DNA of 64,000 nt from Pachyseris speciosa (Eukaryota; Cnidaria; Anthozoa; Scleractinia; Pachyseridae): contig JAEMWC010000624.1 in the NCBI GenBank assembly GCA_016490735.1, forward strand, positions 390,001 through 454,000, in the 5' to 3' direction. The position numbers and the translations under genes are program-made. Positions 9,279 through 21,600 of this stretch are shown here, one piece after another. Below the pieces are notes generated by a model, which had not been told where the DNA came from, made no database searches, and saw only the letters and a program-made list of their open reading frames with translations. Numbering within the stretch: the first letter of the stretch is position 1; every line of letters begins with the position of its first letter.

Positions 9279-12200
9279 TTATGCATGTTGAGGGTATGAG
9301 CTGTTTTCAGAAGCTGGAGCAGGTCTGAGATGGAAACGTGTCCGTCGATAAGTGGCACCAGTGTTGTTCGATCTGACGATGTAAGACCTTGGCTCTTGAG
9401 CTGGTTTTACGACTGTGCCGGGTTGCCAGGTTTGTGAATGGCAGTCATACACACGGACAGGCTGGTTAGTTTGTAATGGCCTTTTGGGTGGCCCAGAGTT
9501 CTGGTTGTAGTACATCGCGCAGAATGGCGCGACATATCCGGGACTTTTCCGCGCTTTCTGGCGCTCAATTTGAAAGCTAATTAGAAGGACGTACGCAAAC
9601 AATAGAGAAAATCGGCCAAAAAGTGGCGAGGACCGCTTGGAAAATCGTTCTTCAAGGGATAATTATTCAGTTTACAATTTAGGTTTCATATGGCTTTTGT
9701 AGTTGAGACGTTAGAAAAAAAAATGCGACTATTTTTATGTTGGTGGCTCATTGAGAAGCAATATTTTTTCTGGCTACAAAAGTAGCTTTATGGGCACTTT
9801 GGTTGTATGGCCTCGACACTTTCAGGTGGAAAATCTTGATAAAAAAGGGGAGAGCAATTTAGGTTTCATATGGCTTTTTTTGTTTAACGCTTAAAGATTC
9901 ACTTCCCGAAGTTTGGCATAATTCTGACTGGTGGAAGTATTATTTTTTGTAGGTTTTTTGAAACCAACTTCTAGAGCCATGAACTTACATGCAAATTCGT
10001 TCTTTCGAATCTCCCATGGGTATTTAGTTGGCCAGTTTTAAACTTCCCGCGAGAGTATAAGTTTTGTTCAATCACTAATCAGCCGTGAAATTTAAGTTGA
10101 ACAAGATTTGTCTTTACCGTCCACTTAAAATCCTCGGTTAACTTTAAATCGTGGTTTAATCGGCTTTCAAACAACTTAAAGTCAACTTCGCCGGCGTAGC
10201 TGGCGGTTTTGCTGGGAAACGCGACCGAGCGAGCGGCGAAACTCCATTCTCCTCGCGGATTCGCCGTTCGCTCGCCGCGGCGCTCTCCCCAACAAAACCA
10301 CCAGCTACACAGCCACAAACAACTCGGCCTTGGCATGCGTTTTTCAAAACTCCGAAAACATTTCACAAGCCCGAAAAGCTGTATTGACAGGATACTCTGC
10401 AGTTACTCATCAGGCTTTTACACTAGAATTGGCAACCTTATTCTGTGTAAACTTCGGATAACGTTTTGACCATTGGTAGTCCTTTGGGACAAATTAAAAG
10501 ATGTCGCTGCGTGCGAACTTGTGCGGTGGATTTCCACTGTGGCGTAATTTTCACTTGCGCAAGGACGTAAATTTGAATTGGCTTTACCTGCGTAAATAAA
10601 ATAGCAGCGATGTGTGAAAAGCCGCGCGTAAACGTAAAAGTTGAATCTCGCTCAACTTTTTAGTTCGATTCGCGCCCCGCCTTTAACTAGAGCGCCTTTG
10701 TTATCTACATCGCGTCTTGGGATCTCAGTTCACGCATCCAAGCGTTTGATTCACAGCAGCAGAAATCTTGAAGCAACTCGAGTATTCCCAAAGCGGAATC
10801 TATCTACCAATCACAGCCGACTATTTCTGGATATGCAAATCATTATGCCGCGCGCTGAAAAACTGGGCGCTGTAAGTACATGTCGCGAAAGACAATAGCA
10901 TTCTGGGCGATGAGTGGGCTTGTTTGTCCTGCCTCTTCATTAACTCTGTTCTAGTAGTTTCACAACCTGGTTTACCAAGAAGGGCCCTCTGAGACATAGG
11001 TAGTCTTGTCCTGAATTTTCTTCCGGTCAACAGTTTTGCCGGGGACATCAATTCGTGGTCTAGGGGTGTGGTCCTATAGGATACGAGGGCAATGTATGGG
11101 TCCTCCTTGTTTTCCTCGCATTTCTTAAGAATGTTTTCGACAGTTTGTACCATCCTTTCTGCAAAACCGTTTGATTGGGCGTACAATGGAGAGCTGGTAG
11201 TGTGTTCTATCTGATATTCGCTGACAAAATGCTTGAATTCCGCCGAGCTGTACTGAGGTCCATTATCGGTTGCTAGCTGTGAGGGGATCCCGTATTCAGC
11301 AAAGATGCTCTTCATGTGGTTAATGATTACTGCAGAAGTGGTACTTGTTAGTTTTCTGATTACAGGAAATCTGCTGTATTGGTCTGCTAACAGCAAATAT
11401 TGCTGGCCCTTGTATTCAAAAAGATCTGAGCTGAGCCTTTCCCACGGCCGGTGTGGGACCTCTGGCTGTAGTATCGGTTCTTTCTGGGCCTTCCTCTGGT
11501 ATTTCTGACAGGGCACACACTGGTCAACTTGATTGATGATGTCTCTTGTTATTCCTGGCCAGAAGACAGAGGTCCGGGCACGTAGAAGACATTTTTCTTG
11601 CCCTAGATGACCTTGGTGTATGATCTCTAACATTTCGGCTCTGAGCGGGGGTGGTATTAGGATGCGTTCTCCTTTCAATAGTAACCCATCTTCGATGGTC
11701 AATTCTTCTCTGAAATTCCAGTATTCATGGATCACTTTGGGGCATTGCTCTCTTTCTTGGGGCCATCCTTCAAAAATGACCTCTCTCAGCAAGGACAATG
11801 TAGGGTCTCTTGTTGTCTCATCTCGGATCTGTTGAAGTCTTGTTGGAGATGCAGGGAGGTTTTGTGTGACATGGTGCACACATATTTCTGGAATTTGGTC
11901 GCTCTCAGGAAGCTGTTGCGGGCTGACTCTGGAGAGGGCATCAGCTATGGGCACATCACTACCTTTAACATACTTCACAGATATGTCGTACTTGAGGGCT
12001 CTTTCTCTGGAGCCTAGGTTGGCAGCTGTACAGTTGCTTCTTGAAAATGGATTCCAATGGTTTGTGGTCAGTATGTATTGTGCAATGCTTGCCATAAATG
12101 AAGTAGTTAAACCTCTCCAGGCCCCATACAACAGCAAGCATTTCTCTTTCAATGTTACTGTAATTCTTTTCTGTATCCGAAAGTGCCTTTGATGCATAGC

Positions 12201-14682
12201 AAACGGGGTGCCCTTGTTGGAGTAAGACAGCTCCAAGTCCTTTTTGGGAAGCATCAGTTTGGATGACGGTTTCAGAGTGTGGGTCAAAATAATGCAGTGT
12301 CCCCATGGATGTAATCTCTTCTTTGACTTGGAGGAATGCTTGATCGTGTTCAGGTCCCCATGTGTATGCTATGTCTTTCTTGGTCAGCTCACGCAGTGGT
12401 GTGGTGATGCTTGCCAAACGACTGGAATATCTTGTAAGATAATTGACAAGTCCCAAGAAGCTTTGGAGGTCACTGCGGTTTGTAGGAGGGGTCATGTCTT
12501 GAATTGCAGATATTTTCTTGTCATCTGGTTTGATCCCATCTGGGGTCCACTTGTGTCCAAAGAAGCTGATTTCTTGACACTTTAGCTGCACTTTGTCCTT
12601 GTTGAACTTGACTCCTTTCTCCAAAGCTCTGTTCATCAGGTTAGACAAGTTGTTGTCATGCTCTTCTTCTGTAGACCCATACACTAGAATGTCGTCAGCA
12701 ATGCCTGTGACCCCTTTTAGACCATCAAGAGCAGAATCCAAGTGTCTTTGGAACACATCTTGTGAGAGTACGAGGCCAAAAGGGAGTCGATTGAAGCGAA
12801 ACCTTCCAAAGGGGGTGTTGAAGGTAGTTAAGTAAGAGCTGGGTTTGTCTAAGGGTACATGCCAGTATCCCTTTTTCGCATCCACTACACTCAGAAATTT
12901 GGCATTGTGGAGCTGTGTGACTACTTCGTCAATCGTTTTGGTGTAGTAGTGTTCGCGCTTGATTGCCTTATTCAGGTCACGCGGATCAAGGCAAATTCTG
13001 ATCTTTGTAACTTCTCCCTTGTCATTGGTTGTTTCAGAGAGGACAATACTGTTGACCCAATCGGTTGGTTCAGTTACTGGTGTGAGTACACCAAGTTCTA
13101 CTAGACTGTCAAGTTCCTTTTTGTACATGTCTTGTAGGTGGACTGGCACAGTACGAGGTGCGTGGATGACAGGTTCGGCGTCAGGGTCCAGTGTGATGTG
13201 GTAGGGCTTCATGTTAAAGCTGCCTAGGCCTTCAAAGCAGTCGCTGAAATCTCTGAGGAGGCTTTCCTTGTCTAGTGGGGTCCCTGCTGGAGGTTCTTGG
13301 GGATTATTCCTCTTGGAATCGTCTTCTTGTTGAAATCGGGAAGGTGTTTGCATTTGGTGGCAGGATGCCTTGTCTTGTTTGAGGGTTTCCAAGCTGCAGT
13401 TGAACTTAACCAGGCCAAGTTCCTCACACGCTCTACAGCCGAGCATTGCCGGTCCTTGCACTTCAGTGACGTTGGAAACTACTTCTTTAATGCCTCCATG
13501 TTGATGGACATACAATGGGCAGGTGCCAAGGTTCTTTATATTATGACCTCCATATGCAGTTATCTTGAATTTTGCAGGGCTGAGGTGTATCTTGTAGGGA
13601 CTGGGGACTAATCTGTGAAGGTCTTTTTTGGAGATGACATTAACCTCAGCGCCAGTGTCAATTTTGCAGGTGAGTGGCATGGTCTGTGTATGGGAAGGGC
13701 TCACTGAGACTCGGATTTCAGTCATCACCTTGGTTCGGTTATCTTCTCCTTCGATTGTGGCGATGTGGGAGGTGTTGGGTATGTATATTGTGGGTGGGCC
13801 CTGTTGGGCTTCCAGTGTTCCTAGGAAGATGGTATCACCCTCGCCACTTTCAGACTGATATTTTTGTATTTCCATGACATTCGACCTATCTCTTGATTTG
13901 CATACTTTACTGAAGTGGCCTCGTTTGTGGCAGTTGTGGCATTCCACTCCACTTGCTGGGCACTTTTGTCCTCTGGGGTGGGGGGTATCTCCGCATCTGA
14001 AACACTGTCTTAGATTGCTGTCAAATTTTTTGTAGGCTTTGCCACCATAGCTTCCAGGTCTGGCAGAACTTCCTGTTTTGTTCTGCTGCCTTATTGCATC
14101 AACTTGGTTCTCTGCTTGGCTGGGGTTTGGAGGATTATTCATTGCTTTCAGTTGCATGCGAGTGGCTTCGTCCGTGCGGGCAATTTCCTGTGCTTTTGTG
14201 AGGGTTAGTTCGTTGCCTTTTGCGATGCACTTTCTTCTTACTTCCTCTGAGTCGATTCCAAAGACCAGTGTATCACGCATTAGCTCGTCGTGCAGGTTTT
14301 CAGGGTAACCAGAACTCTGTATGAGTAGCTTTGCCTCTGTTAAGAAGGCATCAAGGGAACGATTATTCTGTTTCAGACTTCGCAGATAGTATCTGTTTAA
14401 GATGTGGTTTGCTTGAGGTCTGACATGATTCTCAAATCTGGTCCAGTACTCATTCAGGTCTTTCCGCTGGTCATCTGTTAGCGCCCACGTGTTGAACAGG
14501 TCTAGGCCGTAATCACCCGACCATAGTAACACATACTTGCATTTTTGGTCTTCATCTCGTCGTTTGAGTGGACCCTCAAACAGCAGCTCGCATTTCTGGC
14601 GAAAACGCTTGAATCTTCTGAGCAGATCTGGGCCGGGGGTCCAATCCATTTTAGGGACTTCGAATCCAATTAGGTCACTCAT
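9279..14682 (-). pseudogene. Gypsy gag-pol polyprotein, frameshifted and interrupted
   Basis: Begins with the ATG at 14682. Gag is followed by two CCHC-like knuckles (CFRCGDTPHPRGQKC; CHNCHKRGHFSKVC). Aspartic protease shows CKIDTGAEVNVIS. RT has DPRDLNKAI, VVDAKKGYWHVPL and IADDILVYG, so its catalytic Asp pair is kept. RNase H shows IQTDASQKGLGAVL and TDHKPLESIF. A small deletion at about 12010-12040 shifts frame between RNase H and its GSDVPIADALSR tail. Integrase follows with an HHCC region (HQGHLGQEKCLL), DLFEYKG, TDNGPQYSS and FAERMVQTVENI (DDE). Pol stops at 10913, is split by an insertion, and resumes at 9512-9290 with YYNQNSGPPKRP. Gag and pol share one frame as far as the deletion. 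Confidence 0.9.
9513..10912. mobile_element. 1.4-kb non-autonomous insertion in Gypsy pol
   Basis: Gypsy pol reads ...KRQDKQ at 10917 and resumes YYNQNSG at 9512; the segment between is foreign. Its ends are imperfect inverted repeats, CATCGCGCAGAATG (9513-9526) and the complement of CATCGCCCAGAATG (10899-10912). Flanks AGTA (9509-9512) and AGTG (10913-10916) may be a degraded 4-bp duplication. Inside, a ~25-bp direct repeat (CAATTTAGGTTTCATATGGC) occurs at about 9679 and 9857. No long convincing ORF. Confidence 0.65.
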
Positions 14683-14809
14683 CCCGCCACGATGTTTACA
14701 GTAAACGGGTGAGTTGAATTTGATCGCTCGGCGAAGCAGCGAAACGTTTAGGGCAACACTGTTAATCGTGTATACCAGTCTTCCGGTCTTCTAAATTTGC
14801 TGGAGAAGA

Positions 14810-14827
14810 TCCCAGTTCTGACATCCA
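14810..14827 (-). other. Candidate primer-binding site
   Basis: Immediately downstream of the 5' LTR on the minus strand the sequence reads TGGATGTCAGAACTGGGA. It starts TGG (complement of CCA) and resembles, from memory, the complement of a tRNA-Leu 3' end. Confidence 0.45.
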
Positions 14828-14976
14828 TGTAACATAACTGGTTTCTTTTTGTTCTTTACGGTTCTCCAGAACATTGACATGAACTTCTCATTCAAGATGG
14901 CGGGAACACACACAAAAGTCCCATCATGTCTTTGGGGTTAAAATAGGACTTCGTGTACTAGTCATGTAATGTGACA
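14828..14976 (-). repeat. 5' LTR of the Gypsy element
   Basis: 149 bp, TGTCACATT...GTTATGTTACA on the minus strand. It would contain the promoter for the genomic RNA. It is followed on the + strand by CTCTG (14977-14981), the second copy of the target duplication. Confidence 0.9.
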
Positions 14977-14981
14977 CTCTG

Positions 14982-15761
14982 ACCTTGTTCAAATTTATGT
15001 TGAAGGATTATCACTCTAAGACAGATTGAAAACAGTAAACTTAGAATTGTACTGTAATCCTTAGGCGCTCAGAATAGCAAGTTAAGATTTCCATCGGCAG
15101 ACTTTTAGTTCTTGACGAAGCTCTGGCTCGAAAAAGGCAAGGTTCATGTTGATTTCAAGAATGGCGGCGATGCAAAACTTGACTTCATGTTTCTGTCTGT
15201 CGAAGGAGCACTTTTGTCGGGCCGCGGAAGACATTTTGACACAACAAAGCACAAAATATGCACTTTTAGAAAATACTAATTTCAACGTTAAATTATATGT
15301 ACCAGTGGGCATTTTGTGGTGTGGAAGTTAGCTAAAATTAGCTCATTCGCTGAAGCGTTTGAACTGGGGTATTTTTAACGGTCAAAAACGGTTATATACC
15401 AGTAGCTTTTCCAAAATAATTTTGTGCTTTGGTAAGACCAAGAGTTGCCTTATGATCTGGCCGAGTCGCACTGATAGATGACACCGCGTTTATCTACACG
15501 AGCGATAATAAAATGCATCATTTTACACTATTTTCGGCAGCGTCATGGCTGTAAAATGGCGCTTTTCAAACTTTCCTCGATTTCAGAAAAAAGCAAGCGC
15601 TTCACGATCTTTGAATTCCATTTTCGAAAATAACTCACCATATGTGTTATTTAGGCAAGATATGAAGAATTTCGAAATTTCACGAGTGACGCCGGATTCT
15701 CGATATATACAGAAATTGGCTCTTAATAAGCGTCGAATTACATAATTTCATCACCTACTCT
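14982..15761. repeat. Tandem repeat unit 1 (~780 bp)
   Basis: Starts ACCTTGTTCAAATTTATG and ends ...TTTCATCACCTACTCT. Unit 2 (15762-16493) repeats it in the same orientation with scattered differences. No coding signal that is preserved between the two units. Confidence 0.85.
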
Positions 15762-16493
15762 GACCTTGTCAAAATTTATGTTGAAGGTTATCACTCTCAG
15801 ACAAGCTTAGAATTGTAATGTAATCCTTAGGCGTTCAGAATAGCGAGCTCAGGTTTCCATCGGCAGACTTTTAGTTCTTGACGAAGCTCTGGTTCGAAGA
15901 AGGCAAGGTTCATGTTTATTTCAAGAATGGCGGCGATACAAAACTTGACTTCACGTTTCTGTCTCTCGACGGAGCAGTTTTGTCGGGCCGCGGAAGAAAT
16001 TTAACACAACAGAGCACAAAATATGCACGTTAAGAAAATACTAATTTCAATGTTAAATTGTATGTACTAGTGGGCATTTTGTGGTGTGGAAGTTAGCTAA
16101 AATTAGCTCATTCGCTGAAGCGTTTTAACTGGGGTATTTTTAACGGTCAAAAACAGTTATATACCTGTAGCTTTTCCAAAATAATTTTATGCGTTGGAAA
16201 GACCAAGAGGTGCCTTATGATCTGGCCAAGTCGCATTGATAGATGACACCGCGTTTATCTACACGAGCGATAACAAAATGCATCATTTTACACTATTTTC
16301 GGCAGCGTCATGGAGGTAAAATGGCGTTTTTCAAACTTTCCTCGATTTCAGAAAAAAGCAAGCGCTTCACGATCTTTGAATTCTGTTTTCGAAAATAACT
16401 CACCATAGGTGTTATTCAGGCAAGATATGAAGAATTTCGAAATTTCACGAGTGCCGCCGGATTCTCGATATTTACAGAAATTGGCTCTTAAGA
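15762..16493. repeat. Tandem repeat unit 2 (~730 bp)
   Basis: Direct repeat of 14982-15761, ending at ...GAAATTGGCTCTTAA. It retains the uninterrupted Gypsy target site at its left junction. Short indels relative to unit 1 are visible near 15800 and 15990. Confidence 0.85.
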
Positions 16494-16550
16494 CAACTTT
16501 GTTATTGGTTATTGCTTGGATATCACATCTACCTCTCGATTAGAAACTAA

Positions 16551-17491
16551 ATGTATAAACTGTTATCACTTAACGTAAGAGGGCTAAACAGTTTGAGAAA
16601 GCGGAAACAAGTTTTTCGTTGGTTGCATCAGCAACAATCGGATATCATCTACTTGCAAGAAACTTATTCCTTACCGGAATCTATCAAAAGATGGGAAATG
16701 GAATGGGGAGGCAAAATCGTGTTCAGCCACGGCTCTTCTCATAGTAGAGGAGTTATGATTTTATTCAAACCACGTCTTGACGTTAACTTCAAAACAATTA
16801 CTGCAGATAATTATGGCAGGTGTATTTTAGCCGAGATTATTATTGATGGTACCAAAATAGTTTTGGTTAACGTTTATGCACCAAACGATGCAACCCAACA
16901 AGTTGTATTCCTGGGAGACCTTTCAGAAGAATTCCTAAGTCTGTACGCCAACGACAGTCTCGTGCTAGGAGGTGATTTGAACTGCACAATTAGCACTTTA
17001 GACAAAAAAGGTGGTAGACCAATTGACGGAAAAAAGCTTCTCTCAATGAGCTTCAATCGTTAATCAAAACACACAATTTACTCGATTCCTGGCGCTTCAA
17101 GAATCCAGTTCAACTGGGCTTCACATGGGCTAACCCATCAATGAAAATACAGTGTACACATGACTACTTCCTTATTTCAAAGCAGCTAAAAGACCACATG
17201 AAAGAGTGCAAAATACTCCCAAACATTTATTCAGATCACTCCACCGTTGCTCTCTCCTTGTTCCTTAACGAACGTGAGCTCCCTCGGGGACCTGGGTTCT
17301 GGAAGTTTAACAACTCCTTGCTCTCAGATACTAATTACGTGGAACTGTTAACATTTAAAATTCCAGAGTTTGCAAAAAAGCATGAGCAGGTCAGCGACAA
17401 AGGATTGTATTGGGAAATGATTAAAATGGAAATTAGAGCTTTTAATAATAATAATATTATTAATGATAATAATAATAATAATCATTTATAG
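16551..17491 (+). pseudogene. LINE APE-type endonuclease, fragmented
   Basis: Opens with YKLLSLNVRGLNSLRKRKQ, typical of the L1-clade endonuclease, then DIIYLQETYS (catalytic Glu) and NDSLVLGGDLNC (GDxN motif). A frame break near 17060 separates the C-terminal part, which resumes at 17141 with THDYFLISKQL and NIYSDHSTV (the SDH motif). The enzyme nicks target DNA for target-primed reverse transcription. Confidence 0.75.
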
Positions 17492-18562
17492 AGCGCTGTG
17501 TCCACTAATTGCTCAAAGCGCTGTACAATGGTAAAACTATAAAATACAAACCTAATAACTATTATGATGAAATTAACTAAACTACTAATAACTATACATC
17601 ATAAGCAAATTTAAATAAATATGTCTTCAACTGCGTCTTAAACTGGTCAACAGTGATAACATTCCTGAGTTCAAGAGGCAATTGATTCCATAGCCTAGGA
17701 GCAACTACAGAAAAAGCTGTATAACCATACGTCTTTAGCCTGGATTTAGGCACAGCTAAAAGATTCTGAGAACTAGAACGAAGTAAAACGTGGGCTATTA
17801 TGTAAAAGTTCAGACAGGTAAGTTGGTGCCAAGCCATTAAGGCACTTGTACACTAAAAGCAATATTTTAAAATTTATACGATAGTTTAACGGTAGCCAGT
17901 GAAGTTTAAACATGATAGGAGTAATATGGTCAAAGCGCTTAGTTAACGTAACAATGCGTGCAGCAGTATTTTGTATTAATCTTAGCTTATTTAACAGGTG
18001 TTTGGGAAGTCCATATAACAAGGCGTTACAATTATCCAGTTTAGAGCTAATGAACGCGTGTACTAAAATTTCAGAGGTATCTTCTCTTAAGTACTTCCTA
18101 ATCTTGGCAATGTTCCTTAAGTGGTAGTGGCAAGAGACAGATTTTTTTATTATGTTCCGTTAAGTTAAGACAATCATCGATAGTAACCCCTAAATTCCGG
18201 GCAGAAGATTTGGGTTGAATCCACTCATCGCCCACTTGGATGAATTCCAGGGCGGGCCTGGAACGAAATTGTGAGGTTATGAGGACAAGTTCAGTTTTCT
18301 CCTGATTAAGTTTAAGTCCATTATTCACCATCCAACAGTCAAGATCAGTGACACAGCATTCAACACGACGCTTGGCCAGTGAGAGATCAAAGCTACAGTC
18401 AGTTTTAAAAGATAGATACAGTTGGGTATCACCAGCGTAGAGATGATACCGTAACTTGTGGAGCTTAATGATGTCGGCAATGGGTGATGTGTATAGGAGA
18501 TAGAGAAGAGGGCCCAGAACAGATCCCTGAGATATACCGCGTTCCAAAGAGCGCTGTGTTGA
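17445..18562 (-). mobile_element. CR1/L2-like LINE fragment nested in the L1-like LINE
   Basis: Minus-strand RT fragment starting at [20 protein letters not shown] and ending with a C-terminal FSVVAPRLWNQLPLELR stretch, then an ATT-repeat tail (17445-17490), the usual 3' end of this clade. The hexamer CTTTTA flanks it (17439-17444 and 18563-18568). Removing the insert joins the host frame EIRAF to TIAFSKKKAK. The active site reads YAGD rather than YADD, so this copy is dead. 5' truncated. Confidence 0.85.
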
Positions 18563-18564
18563 CT

Positions 18565-21388
18565 TTTACGATAGCATTTTCAAAGAAGAAAGCTAAACGT
18601 AAACGTGACGAAGAATCAACTCTTTTGTCGGAAATGATGAGATTACAGACCAAACTCCAGACATTATACAGCGATTCTCTTAAATCCGAAGTGGAGAGAA
18701 TAAAAACTAAGCTTTCAAAAATTACAGAGGACCAATTGTGCGCAGTAGAGCGCGCTGGTACGAGAATGGCGAGAGGAATAGCAAATATTTTTATAACTTA
18801 GAAAAATGTGACCAAAAAAAGAAACATATAACGTCCTTAGTAATCAACGATGGCCACAAAATTACAAACCCCAAGGACATCCTCGAGGAGGAAGAGCGCT
18901 TTTTCAAAGAAATTTATACGTCAAGAAATAACGATCCCAACTGCCCAATTTTCAACTATTTCTTCGAAACAGAAAATTCATTATCAGAAGAGATCGCGAA
19001 AACGTGCGAAGGTGATATGTCTATTGATGAGTGTGAGCGCGCGTTAAAGACTACGGAAAACAATAAGACTCCTGGCACGGATGGGCTCACCTGAATTTTA
19101 CCGCTACTTTTGGAACTTACTAGGCTCGTTTATGGTAAGCAGCTTTAATTACGCCTTTCAAAATTGAACTCTTTCTATCTTTCAACGCCAAGGGATTATT
19201 TCTTTAATATCGACAAAGAAAAAGAATACCGAATATGTAAAGAATTGGCGACCTGTATCATTACTGAATGTAGACTATAAAATAGCTATACGAAACTATT
19301 GCTCTGCGCTTGGAAAAGATCTTGCCACATTTAATTCATCCCTGCCAATCCGGGTATGTTAAGGGAAGGTTCATTGGGGAAAGCATTAGGCTAATATCAG
19401 ACACAATGCATTTCACTAAACAGAAGAATATCTCAGGGGTAGCTGTGTTTTTGGATTTCGAAAAGGCTTTCGACTCGATTGAGTGGGATTTCATTCACAA
19501 ATGCCTCGAAACGTTTAACTTCGGTCTGGACCTTTGTCAATGGATAAAAGTGTTCTATAAAGATATCTCTAGTTGTGTTTTGGATAACGGATACGCCTCA
19601 AAACACTTTTATTTAGAACGTGGAGTGCGTCAAGGTTGCCCACTTTCCGGCACCCTATTCGTTATTGCTATTGAGTTACTTGCGCACAGTATTAGACGTT
19701 CAAAAAAAAAATAAAAGGTATTACCATAGGTGAAAATAAAGAGGTCAAACTCTCGCAGTATGCATTTGACACAACTGTACTTCTTTCTGATGTCCAATCA
19801 GTGTCAAACTTATTCGATTTATTCTCACTTTTCGAAAGGTGCTCTGGCCTGAAAATAAATGGAACAAAATCTGAAATGCTATGGCTTGGCTCCATGTGCC
19901 ACAGGAAAGATGCACTCCTTGATCTCCAAATGAGCGGTGAGCCAGTTTATGCGCTTGGAGTGCATTTTCCATACGATCTAGAAGCGTCTGAAAAGAAAAT
20001 TTTTTTTGAAAAATTGGGATCGTTAAAGAAAACATTACATATATGGTCCCAAAGAGACCTTAATATATTTGGTAGGATAAATATAATTAAAACTTTAGCA
20101 CTTTCAAAACTCGTCTTTATCTGCAGCGTCATGGACACTCCTAAGGACTTCAGCAAAGAAGTAAATAAGATCACTTTCGATTTTACTTGGAATCACAAAC
20201 CTGCCAAAATAAAAAAGACTACCCTGTTCAAGCAAAAAACAGCTGGTGGCCTGGACATGAAGGACTTTTCTCTCTTTGATAAGGTGCTTAAGTTAAACTG
20301 GGTTAAACGGTGATGTTCTAATTCGGATGCTCCATGGCAGTACATACCAAAATTGCTCCTTGCCAGTGCTGGCGGAACTGAATTGTTTAAATGCAATTAT
20401 GATTATAATCTCCTTGGCCTAGACAACCATCTTCCGGCCTTCTACAAACAAATTGTTTTTTACTGGCAAAACATCGCAACAACCACGCCCAAAAATAAAA
20501 ATGAGGTTCTCTCACAGACAATCTGGAACAACCGATTTATAACTGTGAAAAGGAAAATGGTATACTTTCCTCATTGGTATCGTGCAGGAGTAAAACAAAA
20601 ATCAGACCTTTTTGACTCCTCTGAAGGCCGTTTCCGTTTAACTCTTTTTGCAATAAATTCAACCTAAAATGTAACTTTTTACAACATTATCGCATTCTTT
20701 CTTCTATTCCCCAAACTTGGAAGAAACTATTGCAAGAAGGTTCTGAAAACCCAGTTACGCCTTCCACCTCAACTGCTTCACTGACATGCAAGACAATATA
20801 TGGAATGCTGTTGAACCTTGAAGGTCTGCCTCCGCCCACTGCTGAGAAAAAAAACTTTTAGCGTGCGGCATCGAGATGAATGACTTAAATAACATTTACT
20901 TCTTACCTTTCAAAGCCAGAAAAGAAATTAAATTAACGATGTTCCAATATAAAATTATTCACCGAAGTTTACCAACGAAGAGCTTGTTGTACAAAATGAA
21001 GAAAGTTGCCTCGCCCTACAGCCCCTTTTGTCCTTCTGAGTGTCAGACCATGTGGCATTTGTTTATATATTGTACGCAGTCAACTTCATTTTGGAATAGG
21101 TTCCAGGAATGGTATTCAATCTCTAGTAACACGAAACTGCTTCTGTCAGAATTAGAAGTTATGTTCGGAATTACTCGCTGTCACACTAATTGTTTAGCCC
21201 TCAACCATCTCATTATTTTGGGTAAATATTTCTTATATGTCAACGCTTTAAATGCCATAACGCACCAATTTGGGGATTTCGTCTCACTTGTGCATGAAGA
21301 AATAAATTTAGAGAAATACCTGGCAGTCAGTCAGTCTAATAAGGAGAAAGAATTCAAGAACAAATGGAAATTTTTTTTGTCTTTATAA
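18565..21388 (+). pseudogene. LINE reverse transcriptase and C-terminal region
   Basis: Continues the host LINE after the nested insert. HPCQSGYVKGRFIGESIRL, VAVFLDFEKAFDSIEW (catalytic Asp motif) and GVRQGCPLSGTLF are clear RT blocks at 19310-19714. The second Asp block reads QYAFDTTVLL (YAFD for YADD) after a frameshift at about 19710. Further stops near 20312 and 20667 break the C-terminus. Confidence 0.8.
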
Positions 21389-21524
21389 TATTGTATTTTT
21401 TCCTTTCTATTCTTGGCGTTTGTAAGTAGTGCAAGTATAAATGGTAGTGTAGTGTAAGTATGTACGTAAATATCATATAACACATACAATATTATATAAT
21501 ACACTTAGCATTACAAGTTTAAAA

Positions 21525-21590
21525 TAATGATAATAATAATAATAATAACAATAATAAATAAGAATAAGAATAAGAATAAGAATAAGAATA
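21525..21590. repeat. (AAT)n and (AATAAG)n simple repeats
   Basis: Simple repeats just after the L1-like coding remnants, likely the 3' tail of that LINE. Confidence 0.85.
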
Positions 21591-21600
21591 ATCAATTTAT

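Larger units (their letters stand above)
8807..14976 (-). mobile_element. Gypsy-type LTR retrotransposon, full length, defective
   Basis: Short LTRs at 8807-8954 and 14828-14976 (about 97% identical by eye, TGT...ACA ends) flank a minus-strand gag-pol. The 5-bp target duplication CTCTG is at 8802-8806 and 14977-14981. A TGG-starting primer-binding-site candidate follows the 5' LTR and a purine tract precedes the 3' LTR. The empty site is visible at 15736-15790 in the neighbouring tandem repeat unit, where the two flanks are contiguous. LTRs this alike suggest recent insertion, but pol has a frameshift near 12010-12040 and a 1.4-kb insertion at 9513-10912. Confidence 0.92.
16551..21600 (+). 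mobile_element. L1/Tx1-like LINE, degenerate, with a nested LINE
   Basis: One ORF2-type element on the + strand in several broken frames. An APE-like endonuclease starts at 16551, the RT lies in about 18565-20310, and the C-terminal region runs to 21388 with a cysteine-containing stretch (CPSECQTMWHLF) like the usual C-terminal motif. The 3' tail holds TAA- and AATAAG-type simple repeats (21525-21590). It is interrupted at 17445-18562 by an inverted LINE. Many stops and frameshifts make it inactive. Confidence 0.8.

Noticed and set aside
15082..15312. Minus-strand frame with a conserved-looking C-terminus in the tandem repeat
   Set aside because: The frame is broken in repeat unit 2, so it is unlikely to be under coding constraint.
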